Origin: Anderseniella sp051010195
Lineage (GTDB): Bacteria; Pseudomonadota; Alphaproteobacteria; Rhizobiales; Aestuariivirgaceae
Direction: 5' to 3'
NCBI GenBank assembly: GCA_051010195.1
Contig: JBPCVV010000118.1
Span: forward strand, 1 to 64,000
Length of the DNA: 64,000 nucleotides
The position numbers and the translations under genes were made by a program. The notes beneath the pieces are model-generated. The model had not been told where the DNA came from, did not search any database, and saw nothing but the letters and a program-made list of their open reading frames with translations. Shown piece by piece: positions 1-9,259 of the stretch. Within the stretch, counting starts at the first letter, position 1; each line of letters opens with the position of its first letter.

Positions 1-462
1 ATCAGCCATGACCGGCACCTGATCGAGGCATCGGTCGACCGCCTCTGGCTGGTCGATGAAGGCACGGTCAGGGCTTATGACGGCGATCTGGACAGCTACG
101 CGCAACTGGTCCTGGAAAAGAGCCGCATGGCAAGGCGCGAGGCCAGGAAAAGCGCACGTGCATCGAGCAAAGCCAAAGAGCCTGCAAAGTCGAAACCGGC
201 GCAAGCCAAAGTGAACCTCGTTCATCTGAAGAAAAAGATTCAGCAAAGCGACAGCAAGATGCTGGAACTGCAGGAAAAAATCACCATACTAGATCGCGCT
301 CTGGCAGACCCGCAAATGTACGCCACGCAACCCAAAAAGGCGGCAGATTTTGCCAAGCTGAGGGCCAAGCTAGCAGAAGATCTTGAGGCCACGGAGCTTG
401 ACTGGCTGCGCATGCAGGAGATGTTTGATGCGGCCTCCACCGCGCCGGCCAGGGCGGGATAA
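1..462 (+). CDS. ABC-F family ATPase, C-terminal part (5' end outside window)
   Basis: The frame is open from base 1, so the gene began to the left; the first ATG in view (127) is internal. The fragment opens with ISHDR, the switch/H-loop of an ABC ATPase, followed by the ABC-F-type stretch VDRLWLVDEG and YDGDLDSYAQ. A basic, Lys/Ala/Ser-rich linker follows (about residues 45-75), then a heptad-like helical segment (about 75-145) like the C-terminal coiled coil of Uup/YdiF-type proteins. ABC-F proteins are soluble, non-transporter ATPases that act on ribosomes or, for Uup, on branched DNA. Which subfamily this is cannot be told from the tail alone. Confidence 0.9.
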   Translation: MSHDRHLIEASVDRLWLVDEGTVRAYDGDLDSYAQLVLEKSRMARREARKSARASSKAKEPAKSKPAQAKVNLVHLKKKIQQSDSKMLELQEKITILDRALADPQMYATQPKKAADFAKLRAKLAEDLEATELDWLRMQEMFDAASTAPARAG

Positions 463-531
463 CCACCTTCCAGACCACACATGGGTGCGGAGATCACATG
501 CAGATTCTCCGATCAGTCCGCAGGTCATGGT

Positions 532-2145
532 TCAGCCTGCGTGCCACGACCGTCCGGGAACCGCGGCAAGCAAGTCCTTCGTGTAGGTTGCCTGCGGGTC
601 GGCAAATATGGCGGCCGTCGGTCCTGTCTCGACAACCTCGCCATAGCGCATCACAGCCAGCCGGTCGCAGACCTGGGCGGCTACTCGCAGGTCGTGGGTT
701 ATGAAGATCATGGAGAGAGCCATCTGCTCGCGTATTTCATCGAGCAACCGAAGGATCTGCGCCTGGATCGAAACGTCGAGCGCAGAGACCGGCTCGTCAG
801 CTACCAGCACATCAGGGTTCAATGCCAGCGCACGTGCGATACCGATGCGCTGGCGCTGCCCTCCGGAAAACTCGTGCGGGAAGCGGTCATAGGCGCGCTC
901 ATCCAGGCCGACGATCGAAAGAAGCTCTCTGGCCTTGGCCTGCGCCTCGTTTTCTGGCATCCCCTGCAGAAGTGGGCCCTGCATGATGATCCTGCCAACG
1001 CGGGTACGGGGATTCAGAGACGCAAACGGATCCTGAAACATCATCTGTATGCTGGAACGAAAAGGCCGCATTGCAGCCCGGCCAAGCGGTCTCAGATCGG
1101 TGCCCTTCAGCAATATCTTTCCGTCATCCGCATCAATCAGCCGGACGATACAGCGTGCAACTGTGGATTTGCCTGACCCACTTTCACCGACGATCCCGAG
1201 TGTTTCGCCGTGTCTCAACTCAAGCGTTACATTCTGCGCCGCCTTTACGGTGCGCTCGCCACCACCGAAGCCCAGAAGGCTGCCGCCACTTCTGAAGACT
1301 TTGGTCAGCCCTTCAACCTGGAGCACAGGATCAGCGGATTGATCGCGCGGCGGGCGCGGCGTCAGGGACGGCACAGCGGCGATCAGCGCCTGGGTGTAGG
1401 GGTGCTGCGGATTGTTCAGAACTTCGTCGGCCGTTCCAGCTTCGACCAGCCTGCCCTGCTGCATGACAGCGACGCGGTCCGCGATATCCGAAACAACACC
1501 AAAATCATGGGTAATGAAGAGAACGCCGGTGTTATGCGTCGCCTGCATCTCCTTTATCAGTTTCAAAATCTGCGCCTGAGTGGTTACGTCCAGCGCGGTA
1601 GTCGGCTCATCGGCGATGAGAATTTTGGGATCAAGAGCAAGGGCCATCGCAATCATCGCGCGCTGGCGCTGTCCGCCGGACAACTCATGCGGATAAGCTC
1701 GCATAATATGCTCCGGATCGGGCAGATGCACGTCATGCAGCAGGGCCAGTGCCCGCTCGCGCCGTTCTTTTCTGCTCATCGCAACATGGAACCGGAAAAC
1801 CTCGTCGATCTGGTCGCCAATTGTCATGACCGGATTGAGTGCGGTCATCGGCTCCTGAAAGATCATGGAGACCGCACTGCCGCGGATTTCGCGCATGCGG
1901 GCATTCGAAACGTTCACGAGATCTTCGCCATCCATCTGAATGCTGCCGTCCACCACCCGCACATGAGGTTTCGGCAGCAAGCCCATCACGGCACGCGCGG
2001 TCAGCGATTTGCCGGAGCCGCTTTCACCCACAACACACAGGATCTCGTTGGGAGCAAGGTCGAGATCGACTGCTTCAACCGCATGCTCGCGCTCGGAGCC
2101 CTCCGGCAGGCAGATATGCAGATTTCGGATTTCCAGCAGGCTCAT
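532..2145 (-). CDS. Fused double ATP-binding protein of a peptide/opine-type ABC importer (DppD-DppF / YejF type)
   Basis: One polypeptide of 537 residues carries two ABC ATPase domains. Each has Walker A GESGSGKS (about residues 40 and 320), a signature (LSGGQRQR, then FSGGQRQR) and Walker B with ADEPTTALD or ADEPVSALD. Linkers of the oligopeptide-transporter C-terminal type follow each domain. The ATG at 2145 was chosen because it overlaps the upstream permease stop as ATGA (2142-2145) and starts directly with an ABC-type strand (MSLLEIRNLHI); the frame runs 37 codons further upstream, but only inside the permease gene. It energises uptake through the two permeases encoded just upstream. 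Confidence 0.95.
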   Translation of the reverse strand: MSLLEIRNLHICLPEGSEREHAVEAVDLDLAPNEILCVVGESGSGKSLTARAVMGLLPKPHVRVVDGSIQMDGEDLVNVSNARMREIRGSAVSMIFQEPMTALNPVMTIGDQIDEVFRFHVAMSRKERRERALALLHDVHLPDPEHIMRAYPHELSGGQRQRAMIAMALALDPKILIADEPTTALDVTTQAQILKLIKEMQATHNTGVLFITHDFGVVSDIADRVAVMQQGRLVEAGTADEVLNNPQHPYTQALIAAVPSLTPRPPRDQSADPVLQVEGLTKVFRSGGSLLGFGGGERTVKAAQNVTLELRHGETLGIVGESGSGKSTVARCIVRLIDADDGKILLKGTDLRPLGRAAMRPFRSSIQMMFQDPFASLNPRTRVGRIIMQGPLLQGMPENEAQAKARELLSIVGLDERAYDRFPHEFSGGQRQRIGIARALALNPDVLVADEPVSALDVSIQAQILRLLDEIREQMALSMIFITHDLRVAAQVCDRLAVMRYGEVVETGPTAAIFADPQATYTKDLLAAVPGRSWHAG

Positions 2146-2975
2146 TGGCGTTCCCGCAATCTTGGATTGAGAGCGTCGTTCAGCCCTTCGCCAACCAGGT
2201 TTATTGCCAGCACCGTGATCAGGATCGCAATGCCGGGAAAAGTGACAACCCACCATGCCGAACGCAACAGGGTGCGACCGGCACCAACCTGGAAACCCCA
2301 GCTCATGATGTTCGGATCGCCAAGCCCGAGGAATGCAAGCCCGCTCTCGATCAGGATCGCAGTGGCAACCATGAGCGAGCCGATGACGATGATCGGAGAC
2401 AGGCAGTTGGGCAAAATCTCCCCCAGCATAATGCGCACATCGCTCATGCCAAGCGTATGGCAGGCCTGCACGAACTCGCGGTTCTTCAGTGACAGGAACT
2501 CGCCGCGCACCAACCTCGCTACAGCCGGCCAGGACACAACCGCAATGGCAATCACGATGCTTTCAATCGACGGTTTCATGATTGCAACCAGCAGGATTGC
2601 GAAAACAAAAGAAGGGATCGTCTGGAACATTTCCGTGGTGCGCATCAGGAGGTCGTCGATAATGCCGCCATAGTAGCCGGCAAGTCCGCCCATCACCGTG
2701 CCGAAGCCAACGGCGACCACAGTTGCCAGAAGACCGATCAGCAATGAGGTTTTCGCGCCATGGGCAATACCTGCCGCCACATCGCGCCCCAGAGAGTCGC
2801 TGCCTAAAAGAAAGCCGTTCTGCCCCGGCGGAGACATGGACTGGCCCACAAGACGGAACGGATCGTCTGGAAAGATCAGATGAGCAATCGCGGCAAGGAA
2901 GATTACCGCCAGAAGAACAAACAACCCGGCCACCGCCGAACGGTTGCGTTTGTACAGGTTCCAGAAATTTCTCAT
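2142..2975 (-). CDS. ABC transporter permease, DppC/OppC type
   Basis: A 277-residue inner-membrane protein with an N-terminal OppC-type segment (WNLYKRNRSA, one membrane helix near residues 15-35) followed by five more hydrophobic helices. The EAA-loop region with a conserved glycine lies near residue 190 (HTLGMSDVRIMLGEILPN). It starts with ATGA overlap to the preceding permease (2972-2975) and ends with ATGA overlap to the ATPase gene, so the four genes look translationally coupled. With the DppB-type partner it forms the channel of a family-5 solute importer. The substrate is not readable from sequence; peptides or opines are usual. Confidence 0.94.
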   Translation of the reverse strand: MRNFWNLYKRNRSAVAGLFVLLAVIFLAAIAHLIFPDDPFRLVGQSMSPPGQNGFLLGSDSLGRDVAAGIAHGAKTSLLIGLLATVVAVGFGTVMGGLAGYYGGIIDDLLMRTTEMFQTIPSFVFAILLVAIMKPSIESIVIAIAVVSWPAVARLVRGEFLSLKNREFVQACHTLGMSDVRIMLGEILPNCLSPIIVIGSLMVATAILIESGLAFLGLGDPNIMSWGFQVGAGRTLLRSAWWVVTFPGIAILITVLAINLVGEGLNDALNPRLRERQ

Positions 2976-3961
2976 GAGCCCACCTCAATGCGCGGATCGA
3001 GCCAGGAATAGATGATGTCGACGATCAGGTTCACGGCGACCACCAGCAGCGCAGACAGCAGAAAAATGCCGAGCAGCAAATTCAGGTCGCGAGCAAACAG
3101 GGCTTCGAATGCCAGCATTCCAAGGCCGGGCCACGCGAAGACTGATTCAACGATCACCGAGCCGCCAATCAGCGCGCCAACTTGAACCCCGGCCATGGTC
3201 ACCACCGGCAGCAGCGCGTTGCGAAGCACGTGCACGAACATGATCCGCCGCTCGGTCAAACCCTTGGCACGGGCGGTGGTGACATAGTCCATCCCCGCCT
3301 GTTCCAACATGGAGGCGCGCATCAACCGGGTGTAGAGCGCCAGGTAAAACAGCGACAGCGTGATGGTCGGAAGAACAAGATGATGGGCGATATCCCAGAC
3401 CCGGTCCCAGCCTTCGTAGAACATCGCGATATTCTCCATACCGCTCGTCGGAAACCAGCCGAGATTCAAGGCGAACACGACGATGAACATCAACCCGACC
3501 CAAAACAGCGGCGTGGCGTAGGTCACCAGCGCGAAAACCGAGATCAGGGTATCGCGCCATGTGTTGAGCCCGGTTGCTGCCAGAAGGCCGAGCACGATGC
3601 CGACCCCGACGGCCAGGAGAATGGTGCTGACCATGAGAAGCAGCGTCGGCACGAAGCGGTCCAGCACCAGATCGAGCACGGGCATTTCGTGACGGAACGA
3701 GTAGCCGAGATCGAACGAAGCGATGTTCTTCAGATAGACAAAGAGCTGGACCGGCAACGGTTGGTCCAGCCCGAACTTTTTGCGCAGCTCCGCCATGTAT
3801 TCAGGCGTGGCGGAGCCCGCCTCACCTGCCAGCACATCGACGGCGTCCCCTTCCGCCATATGCAGCAGAAAGAAGTTTACGACGATAATCGCCAGAACAA
3901 TTGGAAGCGCCTGCAACAGCCGTTTGAGGACATATCGCAGGCGCTTGGCTGTGTGACTCAT
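2972..3961 (-). CDS. ABC transporter permease, DppB/OppB type
   Basis: A 329-residue inner-membrane protein with an N-terminal helix (about residues 15-32), a long periplasmic loop containing LRKKFGLDQPLPVQ, which is typical of DppB, and five further helices. The EAA loop lies near residue 225 (YVTTARAKGL). It follows the binding-protein gene by 42 bases and overlaps the second permease by four. This order (binding protein, B-type permease, C-type permease, fused ATPase) matches yejABEF-like operons. Confidence 0.94.
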   Translation of the reverse strand: MSHTAKRLRYVLKRLLQALPIVLAIIVVNFFLLHMAEGDAVDVLAGEAGSATPEYMAELRKKFGLDQPLPVQLFVYLKNIASFDLGYSFRHEMPVLDLVLDRFVPTLLLMVSTILLAVGVGIVLGLLAATGLNTWRDTLISVFALVTYATPLFWVGLMFIVVFALNLGWFPTSGMENIAMFYEGWDRVWDIAHHLVLPTITLSLFYLALYTRLMRASMLEQAGMDYVTTARAKGLTERRIMFVHVLRNALLPVVTMAGVQVGALIGGSVIVESVFAWPGLGMLAFEALFARDLNLLLGIFLLSALLVVAVNLIVDIIYSWLDPRIEVGS

Positions 3962-4003
3962 GCAGGCACTACCCCAGTTGGCCGCACGGGCTCGAAGGCC
4001 TGA

Positions 4004-5599
4004 TCACTTTTCAAACCAGGTGCGATCGAACGAGCCGTAGGCGCCGAAGCCCGAAGCGTCGTGGCCTTTGAGCTTCGAGTTGAACACGGTCAGGAACTTC
4101 ATTTCGTGCAGGTTCACCACCGGCATGTCATTTGCGAGAATCTCCTGAATCTCCTTGTACATGGTGCTGCGCTTGGCGGCATCCGGCTCCTTGGCACCCG
4201 ACGCCAGCAACTCATCGAGCTTCGGGTTGCTGTAGCGCGACGAGTTCACGAAGTGCGTGCCTTTCCTGATCTGGTCGGTGCCGTAATGGCGATGAACGCC
4301 CAGCACTGGATCAGGCAACTGATAGAAGTAGTTCACGTTCATGCGGAAGTCGTAGTCCGCATAGACACGCTTCAGCCAGGTCGGCACATCCTCGTAGCGA
4401 AGGTCGAGCTTGATGCCGATATCGCCGAGGGCCTGCTTCATATACTCGCCTGCACGGCGCCAGTCCTCGCCATAAGGGATAAGGTCGAGGACCGCTTCGG
4501 CGCGTACGCCGTTCCCGTCAGGCTTTATGCCGGCGTCATCCAGCACCTTCTTGGCAGCTTCCACGTCAGGCTTGGCCGGATAGTTGGGCATGCCCGGCGC
4601 GTAGAGACCTGTTGCAGAATAGCTGCTGGACAGAGCGCTGGTCGCCGGCTTGCCATAGCCGAACCAGATATTGTCGATCAGGAACTGGCGGTCCAGGGTC
4701 AGCGAAATCGCCTTGCGGATCGCCGGATTGTCGAAAGGCGGCTGCGTTGTGTTAAATTCGATCAGCGAGACCGGATTTATCATCGCATAACCGTCGGTGG
4801 TCACGCCGATGCTGTCGAGTTCGCGCAGGCGCACTACGTCAACATTGGGAATCGCACCATAGGCGCCATAGTGCACTTCACCTTTTTCCATAGCGGCAGT
4901 GCGGGTCGATGCATCCGGAATAAAGCGTCCAACGATGCGGTCGAGATAAGGCAGGCCTTCCTTCCAGTAATTCTCGTTCTTGTCGAGGCGAATGTACTGG
5001 CCCTTTTTCCACTCCACGAACTTGAACGGACCTGTACCAACGGGTTTGTTGGCGATGCTCGCGCTCTTTGGATCCTGGCCCTCCAGCAGGTGTTTCGGCA
5101 CTATCGGCGACTCGTACGACCCGAAGGAGCGCATCATGTAAGGGGCGGGATTGGCCAGCCGGAAAATCGCAGTATGGGCATCCGGTGTATCGACCGCTGT
5201 GACTTCTTTGAAAGAGTTGGGCCCGCGCGGATGCACCTTCTTCAGCACGTTCATGATAGTGTGCTGCACATCTGCAGAGGTGAACGGCTTGCCGTCATGC
5301 CACTGCACATCCTTGCGGAGTTTGAACGTGACTGTTTTGCCGTCTTCACTGACAGTCCAGCTCTCCGCGAGCGAAGGGACAGCCTTCAGATCCTTGTCGT
5401 AATCAAGGAGGCCGTCATAGATTTTTGGGGCTACGAGCCCGATCGGGCCGGAGGTCGACAGGTAGGATGCAAGTGAAGGCGGCTCCGGCTGCACAAGCAT
5501 TACGAGCGTTCCGCCATGCTGTTGCGCCTGGGCGGTGATGCTGCCCAGCAACATCGAGATGACGCCGAGCGTGATGCCCAGCCAAGTTCGAATCCCCAT
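4004..5599 (-). CDS. Periplasmic substrate-binding protein, SBP family 5
   Basis: 531 residues. The N-terminus MGIRTWLGITLGVISML ending in ITAQAQQ is a Sec signal peptide with likely cleavage after AQA (about residue 25). Family-5 hallmarks follow: SLAESWTVSEDGKTVTFKLR near residue 80, WHDGKPFTSADV near 98, and NKPVGTGPFKFVEWKKG near 190. It is the first gene of the importer operon; a Shine-Dalgarno-like GGGAG lies about nine bases before the ATG. The roughly 230 bases upstream, to the end of the antiporter operon at 5830, hold no gene and presumably the promoter, which I could not place. The ligand is unknown. Confidence 0.94.
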   Translation of the reverse strand: MGIRTWLGITLGVISMLLGSITAQAQQHGGTLVMLVQPEPPSLASYLSTSGPIGLVAPKIYDGLLDYDKDLKAVPSLAESWTVSEDGKTVTFKLRKDVQWHDGKPFTSADVQHTIMNVLKKVHPRGPNSFKEVTAVDTPDAHTAIFRLANPAPYMMRSFGSYESPIVPKHLLEGQDPKSASIANKPVGTGPFKFVEWKKGQYIRLDKNENYWKEGLPYLDRIVGRFIPDASTRTAAMEKGEVHYGAYGAIPNVDVVRLRELDSIGVTTDGYAMINPVSLIEFNTTQPPFDNPAIRKAISLTLDRQFLIDNIWFGYGKPATSALSSSYSATGLYAPGMPNYPAKPDVEAAKKVLDDAGIKPDGNGVRAEAVLDLIPYGEDWRRAGEYMKQALGDIGIKLDLRYEDVPTWLKRVYADYDFRMNVNYFYQLPDPVLGVHRHYGTDQIRKGTHFVNSSRYSNPKLDELLASGAKEPDAAKRSTMYKEIQEILANDMPVVNLHEMKFLTVFNSKLKGHDASGFGAYGSFDRTWFEK

Positions 5600-5829
5600 T
5601 GTACTTCACTCCCACATTTCCGTTTTCACGCCTGTAACCGCCGTCTGACAGGTGCCAGCGTAGCACCGTTCTCGCTGAAAGTTCCAGCAATTCGACGGAG
5701 TCCATCTCGCATCGAGAAATCGGGACCATTGATCTCGACCCTCTGCGTGGCGGTAATATATGAGTCTGCCGGTCGCCAGTTTGCCGTGACTTCAGCAGGT
5801 CATCGCAAACTCAACCAATGATTGCAGAC

Positions 5830-7530
5830 CTAGTCCAGATAATAGACCAGGATGTAGAGGGTCAGCAGGACCATGGCGTAAAGCGCGGCCAGACCGGTCG
5901 CGGATGTCGCGCGCAAGATCAGGCCATCGCGTTCGGACAGGTCATCGAGCCTCTCCTGCCCTGATTTCAAAAACGACAGTACGGCTTTCTCGGCAGACGT
6001 TCTTGCCGCGGTGCAGGCATCATAGATGAGATCGCCCGCCCTGAAGACCACAATACGCCAGATCCAGTCGAGATCCAGGGTGATGGTCAGTGTCCGTTTC
6101 ATGTAGTTGAGCAGCAGGAAGAACGCCAGGCCGGAGAACAGCAGCAGTTGCAGGTAGAACACCACCTTTTCCGGCTTGTAGACCGGTACGATGGTGGTAT
6201 TGGGCAACATGGCGTAGAGCGGATCGGCATAAATGCCCAAGGCCACACACAGGAAGGCAAAGAAGATCATCGCAGCCGCCATATTCCAGGGCGCATCCTT
6301 GGGCCTGAGACCGGAATCTTTCTGGAAGAATACGAACCACGGGAACTTGATGCCCGCGTGCAGGAACACACCGGCAGATGCGGCGGCCAGCATGTACCAG
6401 ACAAATACCAGGTGCTGCTGTTCGGCAGCCACGGATATCATGGTCTTGGTGGTATAGCCCGACGTGAGCGGGAAGGACGAAATGGCCAGCGCGCCGATGA
6501 TGCCGCAAATACAGGTGACCGGCATGGTACGGAACAGGCCGCCAAGATCAGTACATTTGCGCATACCGGTGCGATACATCACGACACCGGCACTCATCAG
6601 CAGCAAGGCTTTGTAGATGATGTGGGCAAACGCGTGCAGCGCGGCGCCATTGATCGCAAGTTCCGTTCCGATGCCGATGGCACAGACCATGAAGCCGACC
6701 TGGTTGATAATCGAATAGGCCAGAATGCGCCGGGCATCGTTTTCCAGCAGCGCATAGATGATGCCGTAGAATATCATGTACAGGCCCACCCAGATCAGCA
6801 CCTGTTCGCCCGGGAATAGCAGGATCAGGGCCAGGACGGCCGTCTTGGTAGTGAACGCGGACAGGAACACAGCCCCGGTCGGGCTGGTCTCGGGATAGGC
6901 ATCCGGCAGCCATGCCGAAAACGGTGGGGCTGCGGCGTTGATCAGAATGCCGATCAGGATCAGCCAGCGGTCAAGATCGGTGGCCAGCATGGCCTCGATT
7001 TCCAACGAGCCGGTATGAACATAAACGCCTTCAATACCGATTTTCAGCAGGATGCCTGACAGCAAATGCATCATTGCGTAGCGGATACCGGCTCGGCGGG
7101 AAGCTTCGGTCCCGCCGCACCACACGACGATGGTGGAAAAAATCGCCATGATCTCCCACCAGATAAACAGGGTGATCAGGTCACCGGCAAACGATACCCC
7201 TACAGCACCTGACGCATAGGCGAAGGCTGCTCCCAGCTCAGCGGTCCTGGCGGTCCGGAACGAAAACAACGCACCAGTGAAGGCCATGATGGTGAACACG
7301 GTGGCGAACATGCGCCGTATGGGCGACACCTCGAGCGGTTCGATCTGGTAGCCCAGGAAACGCGTGGTTATCAGCACACCGTCCGGCAGTGACCAGATCG
7401 CCCACAAGGTGATGAGTGGCGCGACAAGTAGGATGATGGCCCTGGCATTTGGCCGCGATATCACCGCCATGAAGGCGGCAAACAACAAGATCAGTGCGGG
7501 TGGGAAGGTTTCAAAGATCATAGTAATCAT
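5830..7530 (-). CDS. Third D-type (NuoL/M/N-like) subunit of the Mrp-like antiporter
   Basis: 566 residues with about 14 hydrophobic helices and the Proton_antipo_M-type core. The transmembrane-5 glutamate is present (LFIWWEIMA, about residue 125), as are a TM8-type lysine (TTKTAV) and a C-terminal half lysine (GYTTKTMI). In the TM7 block, however, the two sister subunits read KAA..P.H.W.P while this one reads NAAAPPFSAWLP, so the central lysine is Asn and the histidine is Ser. It has a longer C-terminal tail ending in an extra helix. It overlaps the upstream small gene by 20 bases and is the last gene of the operon. Its role (pump, altered channel or structural) is inference. Confidence 0.88.
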   Translation of the reverse strand: MITMIFETFPPALILLFAAFMAVISRPNARAIILLVAPLITLWAIWSLPDGVLITTRFLGYQIEPLEVSPIRRMFATVFTIMAFTGALFSFRTARTAELGAAFAYASGAVGVSFAGDLITLFIWWEIMAIFSTIVVWCGGTEASRRAGIRYAMMHLLSGILLKIGIEGVYVHTGSLEIEAMLATDLDRWLILIGILINAAAPPFSAWLPDAYPETSPTGAVFLSAFTTKTAVLALILLFPGEQVLIWVGLYMIFYGIIYALLENDARRILAYSIINQVGFMVCAIGIGTELAINGAALHAFAHIIYKALLLMSAGVVMYRTGMRKCTDLGGLFRTMPVTCICGIIGALAISSFPLTSGYTTKTMISVAAEQQHLVFVWYMLAAASAGVFLHAGIKFPWFVFFQKDSGLRPKDAPWNMAAAMIFFAFLCVALGIYADPLYAMLPNTTIVPVYKPEKVVFYLQLLLFSGLAFFLLLNYMKRTLTITLDLDWIWRIVVFRAGDLIYDACTAARTSAEKAVLSFLKSGQERLDDLSERDGLILRATSATGLAALYAMVLLTLYILVYYLD

Positions 7531-7789
7531 CCTTCCGTTTCAGGATGTTACCCAACACCTTTGCACCAAACACCATGGCGACGCAGGACAGGAAACCAAA
7601 TACGGCCGGGAAGGCAAACCACTCATCGACGCCGTGAAAATGACCCGCTGTTCCGGTGAACAATTCCAGCGCGACGGTAATCGCGAGCACAATGATCGAG
7701 CCTGTCCAGATCTTGCGGATGGTCGCGGGCCGCACCAGCCAGTGATCATGGCCGGGAGCAGTTTCGGGCTTTTTCGGAGTGCGGGCCAT
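7511..7789 (-). CDS. Small two-helix membrane protein within the antiporter operon
   Basis: 92 residues. A polar N-terminus (MARTPKKPETAPGHDHWLVRP) precedes a hydrophobic helix at about residues 27-45, a short periplasmic-type loop with HFHGVDEWF, a second helix at about 53-75, and a charged tail (KRKDDYYDL). I do not recognise a named family. It sits three bases after the second D-type subunit and overlaps the third by 20 bases, so it is almost certainly co-translated and may be an accessory subunit tying the extra D-type subunits to the complex. Confidence 0.8.
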   Translation of the reverse strand: MARTPKKPETAPGHDHWLVRPATIRKIWTGSIIVLAITVALELFTGTAGHFHGVDEWFAFPAVFGFLSCVAMVFGAKVLGNILKRKDDYYDL

Positions 7790-7792
7790 GAT

Positions 7793-9259
7793 CTATTTCA
7801 CCAGTATCTGTGCTTCGAGGTCAGCAATCGGCTGATGGAAGAGGAAGAATGCGAAGGTCAGCAAGGCTGTAAAGGTCAGAGCCGCAACCATCGGCCAGGG
7901 CGCTTCGCCATGCTGCTTCACCGGTTTGACGTCTTCTTCATACAGGAAAGCGGCGAAGATGAACGGCAGAAAGTAAGCCGCGTTCAGCAGAGTCGACGCC
8001 ACCAGCGTCGCAAGGGCCAGGTAGTTGTCGTCCTGGATGGCACCGCCGAGAATGTACCACTTGGAGATGAAACCGCCGGTGGGCGGAACGCCAATCATCG
8101 ACAGTGCGCCGATAGAGAACGCCGCCATTGTCCACGGCATGCGCCTGCCGATGCCGCGCATGTCGGTGATCTCGGTTTTCTTCGATGCTACGTAAATGGC
8201 GCCTGCGGCGAAGAACAGGGTGATCTTGCCGAAGGCGTGCGCCATCATGTGCATGGACGCGCCGACTTCCGACAGTGGTTTCAGCACCGAGGCAGCCAGC
8301 ACCACATACGACAACTGGCCAATGGTGGAGTAGGCCAGCAGGCGTTTCAGATTGGTCTGGCGTAGCGCGATGAAACTGGACACCACAATGGTGAAACAGG
8401 CAAACCAGATGATCAGCCGGTGACTGGGCTGGTTGAACAGGAAGTCGATGCCGAAGATGTAGACGAACACCTTGGTGATGGTGAACACGCCGGCCTTCAC
8501 GACGGCAACCGCGTGCAGGAGCGCGGACACCGGTGTCGGTGCCACCATGGCGGCAGGCAGCCAGCGGTGGATCGGCATCAGTGCGGCCTTGCCGATACCA
8601 AACGCAAACATCACCAGCAGCAACCCGACCAGCGGTTCAGCGATCTTGCCCTTAAGAATGCCGCCCGGCGTGAAGTCCAGCGTTCCGGCTATCGAGTAGG
8701 TCCATATCATCGCCGGCAGCAGCAGACCGATAGACGTCCCCAGCAATATCCCCATGTACACCCGCGCCGACCTGACGGTCGCCTCATCGCCCTTGTGGGC
8801 CACGAGTGGGTATGTCGAGATGGTCAGGACTTCGTAGAAGATGAACAGGGTGAGCAGGTTGGCCGAGAACGCCACACCGACAGCGGCGGCAAGCGCAATG
8901 GCAAAGCAAATATAGAACCGGGTCTGGTTCTTCTCGTTGTTGCCGCGCATGTAGCCGATAGAATAAACCGAGTTGACGATCCACAAGCCCGACGCAAGCG
9001 CGGCAAACAGCATGCCGAGCGGTTCGACCTTGAAGGCAATGCTAAGGCCCGGCAGCATTTCTCCCAGCTGCAGTTCCGGGCGCCCGCCGGCCTGCAAGAC
9101 GGGAACCAGGCTCCACACCACGACTGCCAGACAGACCGCCGTCGTCAGGGTGACGGTTTCGCGCACATTGGGCCAGCGGCCGGCCAGCGCGATGGCGACA
9201 GCGCCCACGAGGGGGATGGTCAGGGCGTAGAATATGGTGTCGGCTTCGCTGAATATCAT
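7793..9259 (-). CDS. Second D-type (NuoL/M/N-like) subunit of the Mrp-like antiporter
   Basis: 488 residues, about 14 membrane helices. Key charged residues are all present: TM5 glutamate (LFIFYEVLTISTY, about residue 130), TM7 lysine in GKAALMPIHRWLP (about 210), TM8-type lysine (VVKAGVF) and a C-terminal half lysine (GFISKWY). The start at 9259 was chosen because it gives an ATGA overlap (9256-9259) with the preceding D subunit and begins with a plausible membrane N-terminus (MIFSEADTIFYALTIPL); longer forms read into the neighbour. It is likely a proton- or cation-translocating subunit. Confidence 0.92.
   Translation of the reverse strand: MIFSEADTIFYALTIPLVGAVAIALAGRWPNVRETVTLTTAVCLAVVVWSLVPVLQAGGRPELQLGEMLPGLSIAFKVEPLGMLFAALASGLWIVNSVYSIGYMRGNNEKNQTRFYICFAIALAAAVGVAFSANLLTLFIFYEVLTISTYPLVAHKGDEATVRSARVYMGILLGTSIGLLLPAMIWTYSIAGTLDFTPGGILKGKIAEPLVGLLLVMFAFGIGKAALMPIHRWLPAAMVAPTPVSALLHAVAVVKAGVFTITKVFVYIFGIDFLFNQPSHRLIIWFACFTIVVSSFIALRQTNLKRLLAYSTIGQLSYVVLAASVLKPLSEVGASMHMMAHAFGKITLFFAAGAIYVASKKTEITDMRGIGRRMPWTMAAFSIGALSMIGVPPTGGFISKWYILGGAIQDDNYLALATLVASTLLNAAYFLPFIFAAFLYEEDVKPVKQHGEAPWPMVAALTFTALLTFAFFLFHQPIADLEAQILVK

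Noticed and set aside
1210..2673. 487-codon plus-strand open frame
   Set aside because: It is antisense to the fused ABC ATPase and permease, shows no domain motifs, and has His/Arg/Gln-rich shadow composition.
4061..5476. 471-codon plus-strand open frame
   Set aside because: Antisense to the substrate-binding protein, which has clear family motifs and a signal peptide.
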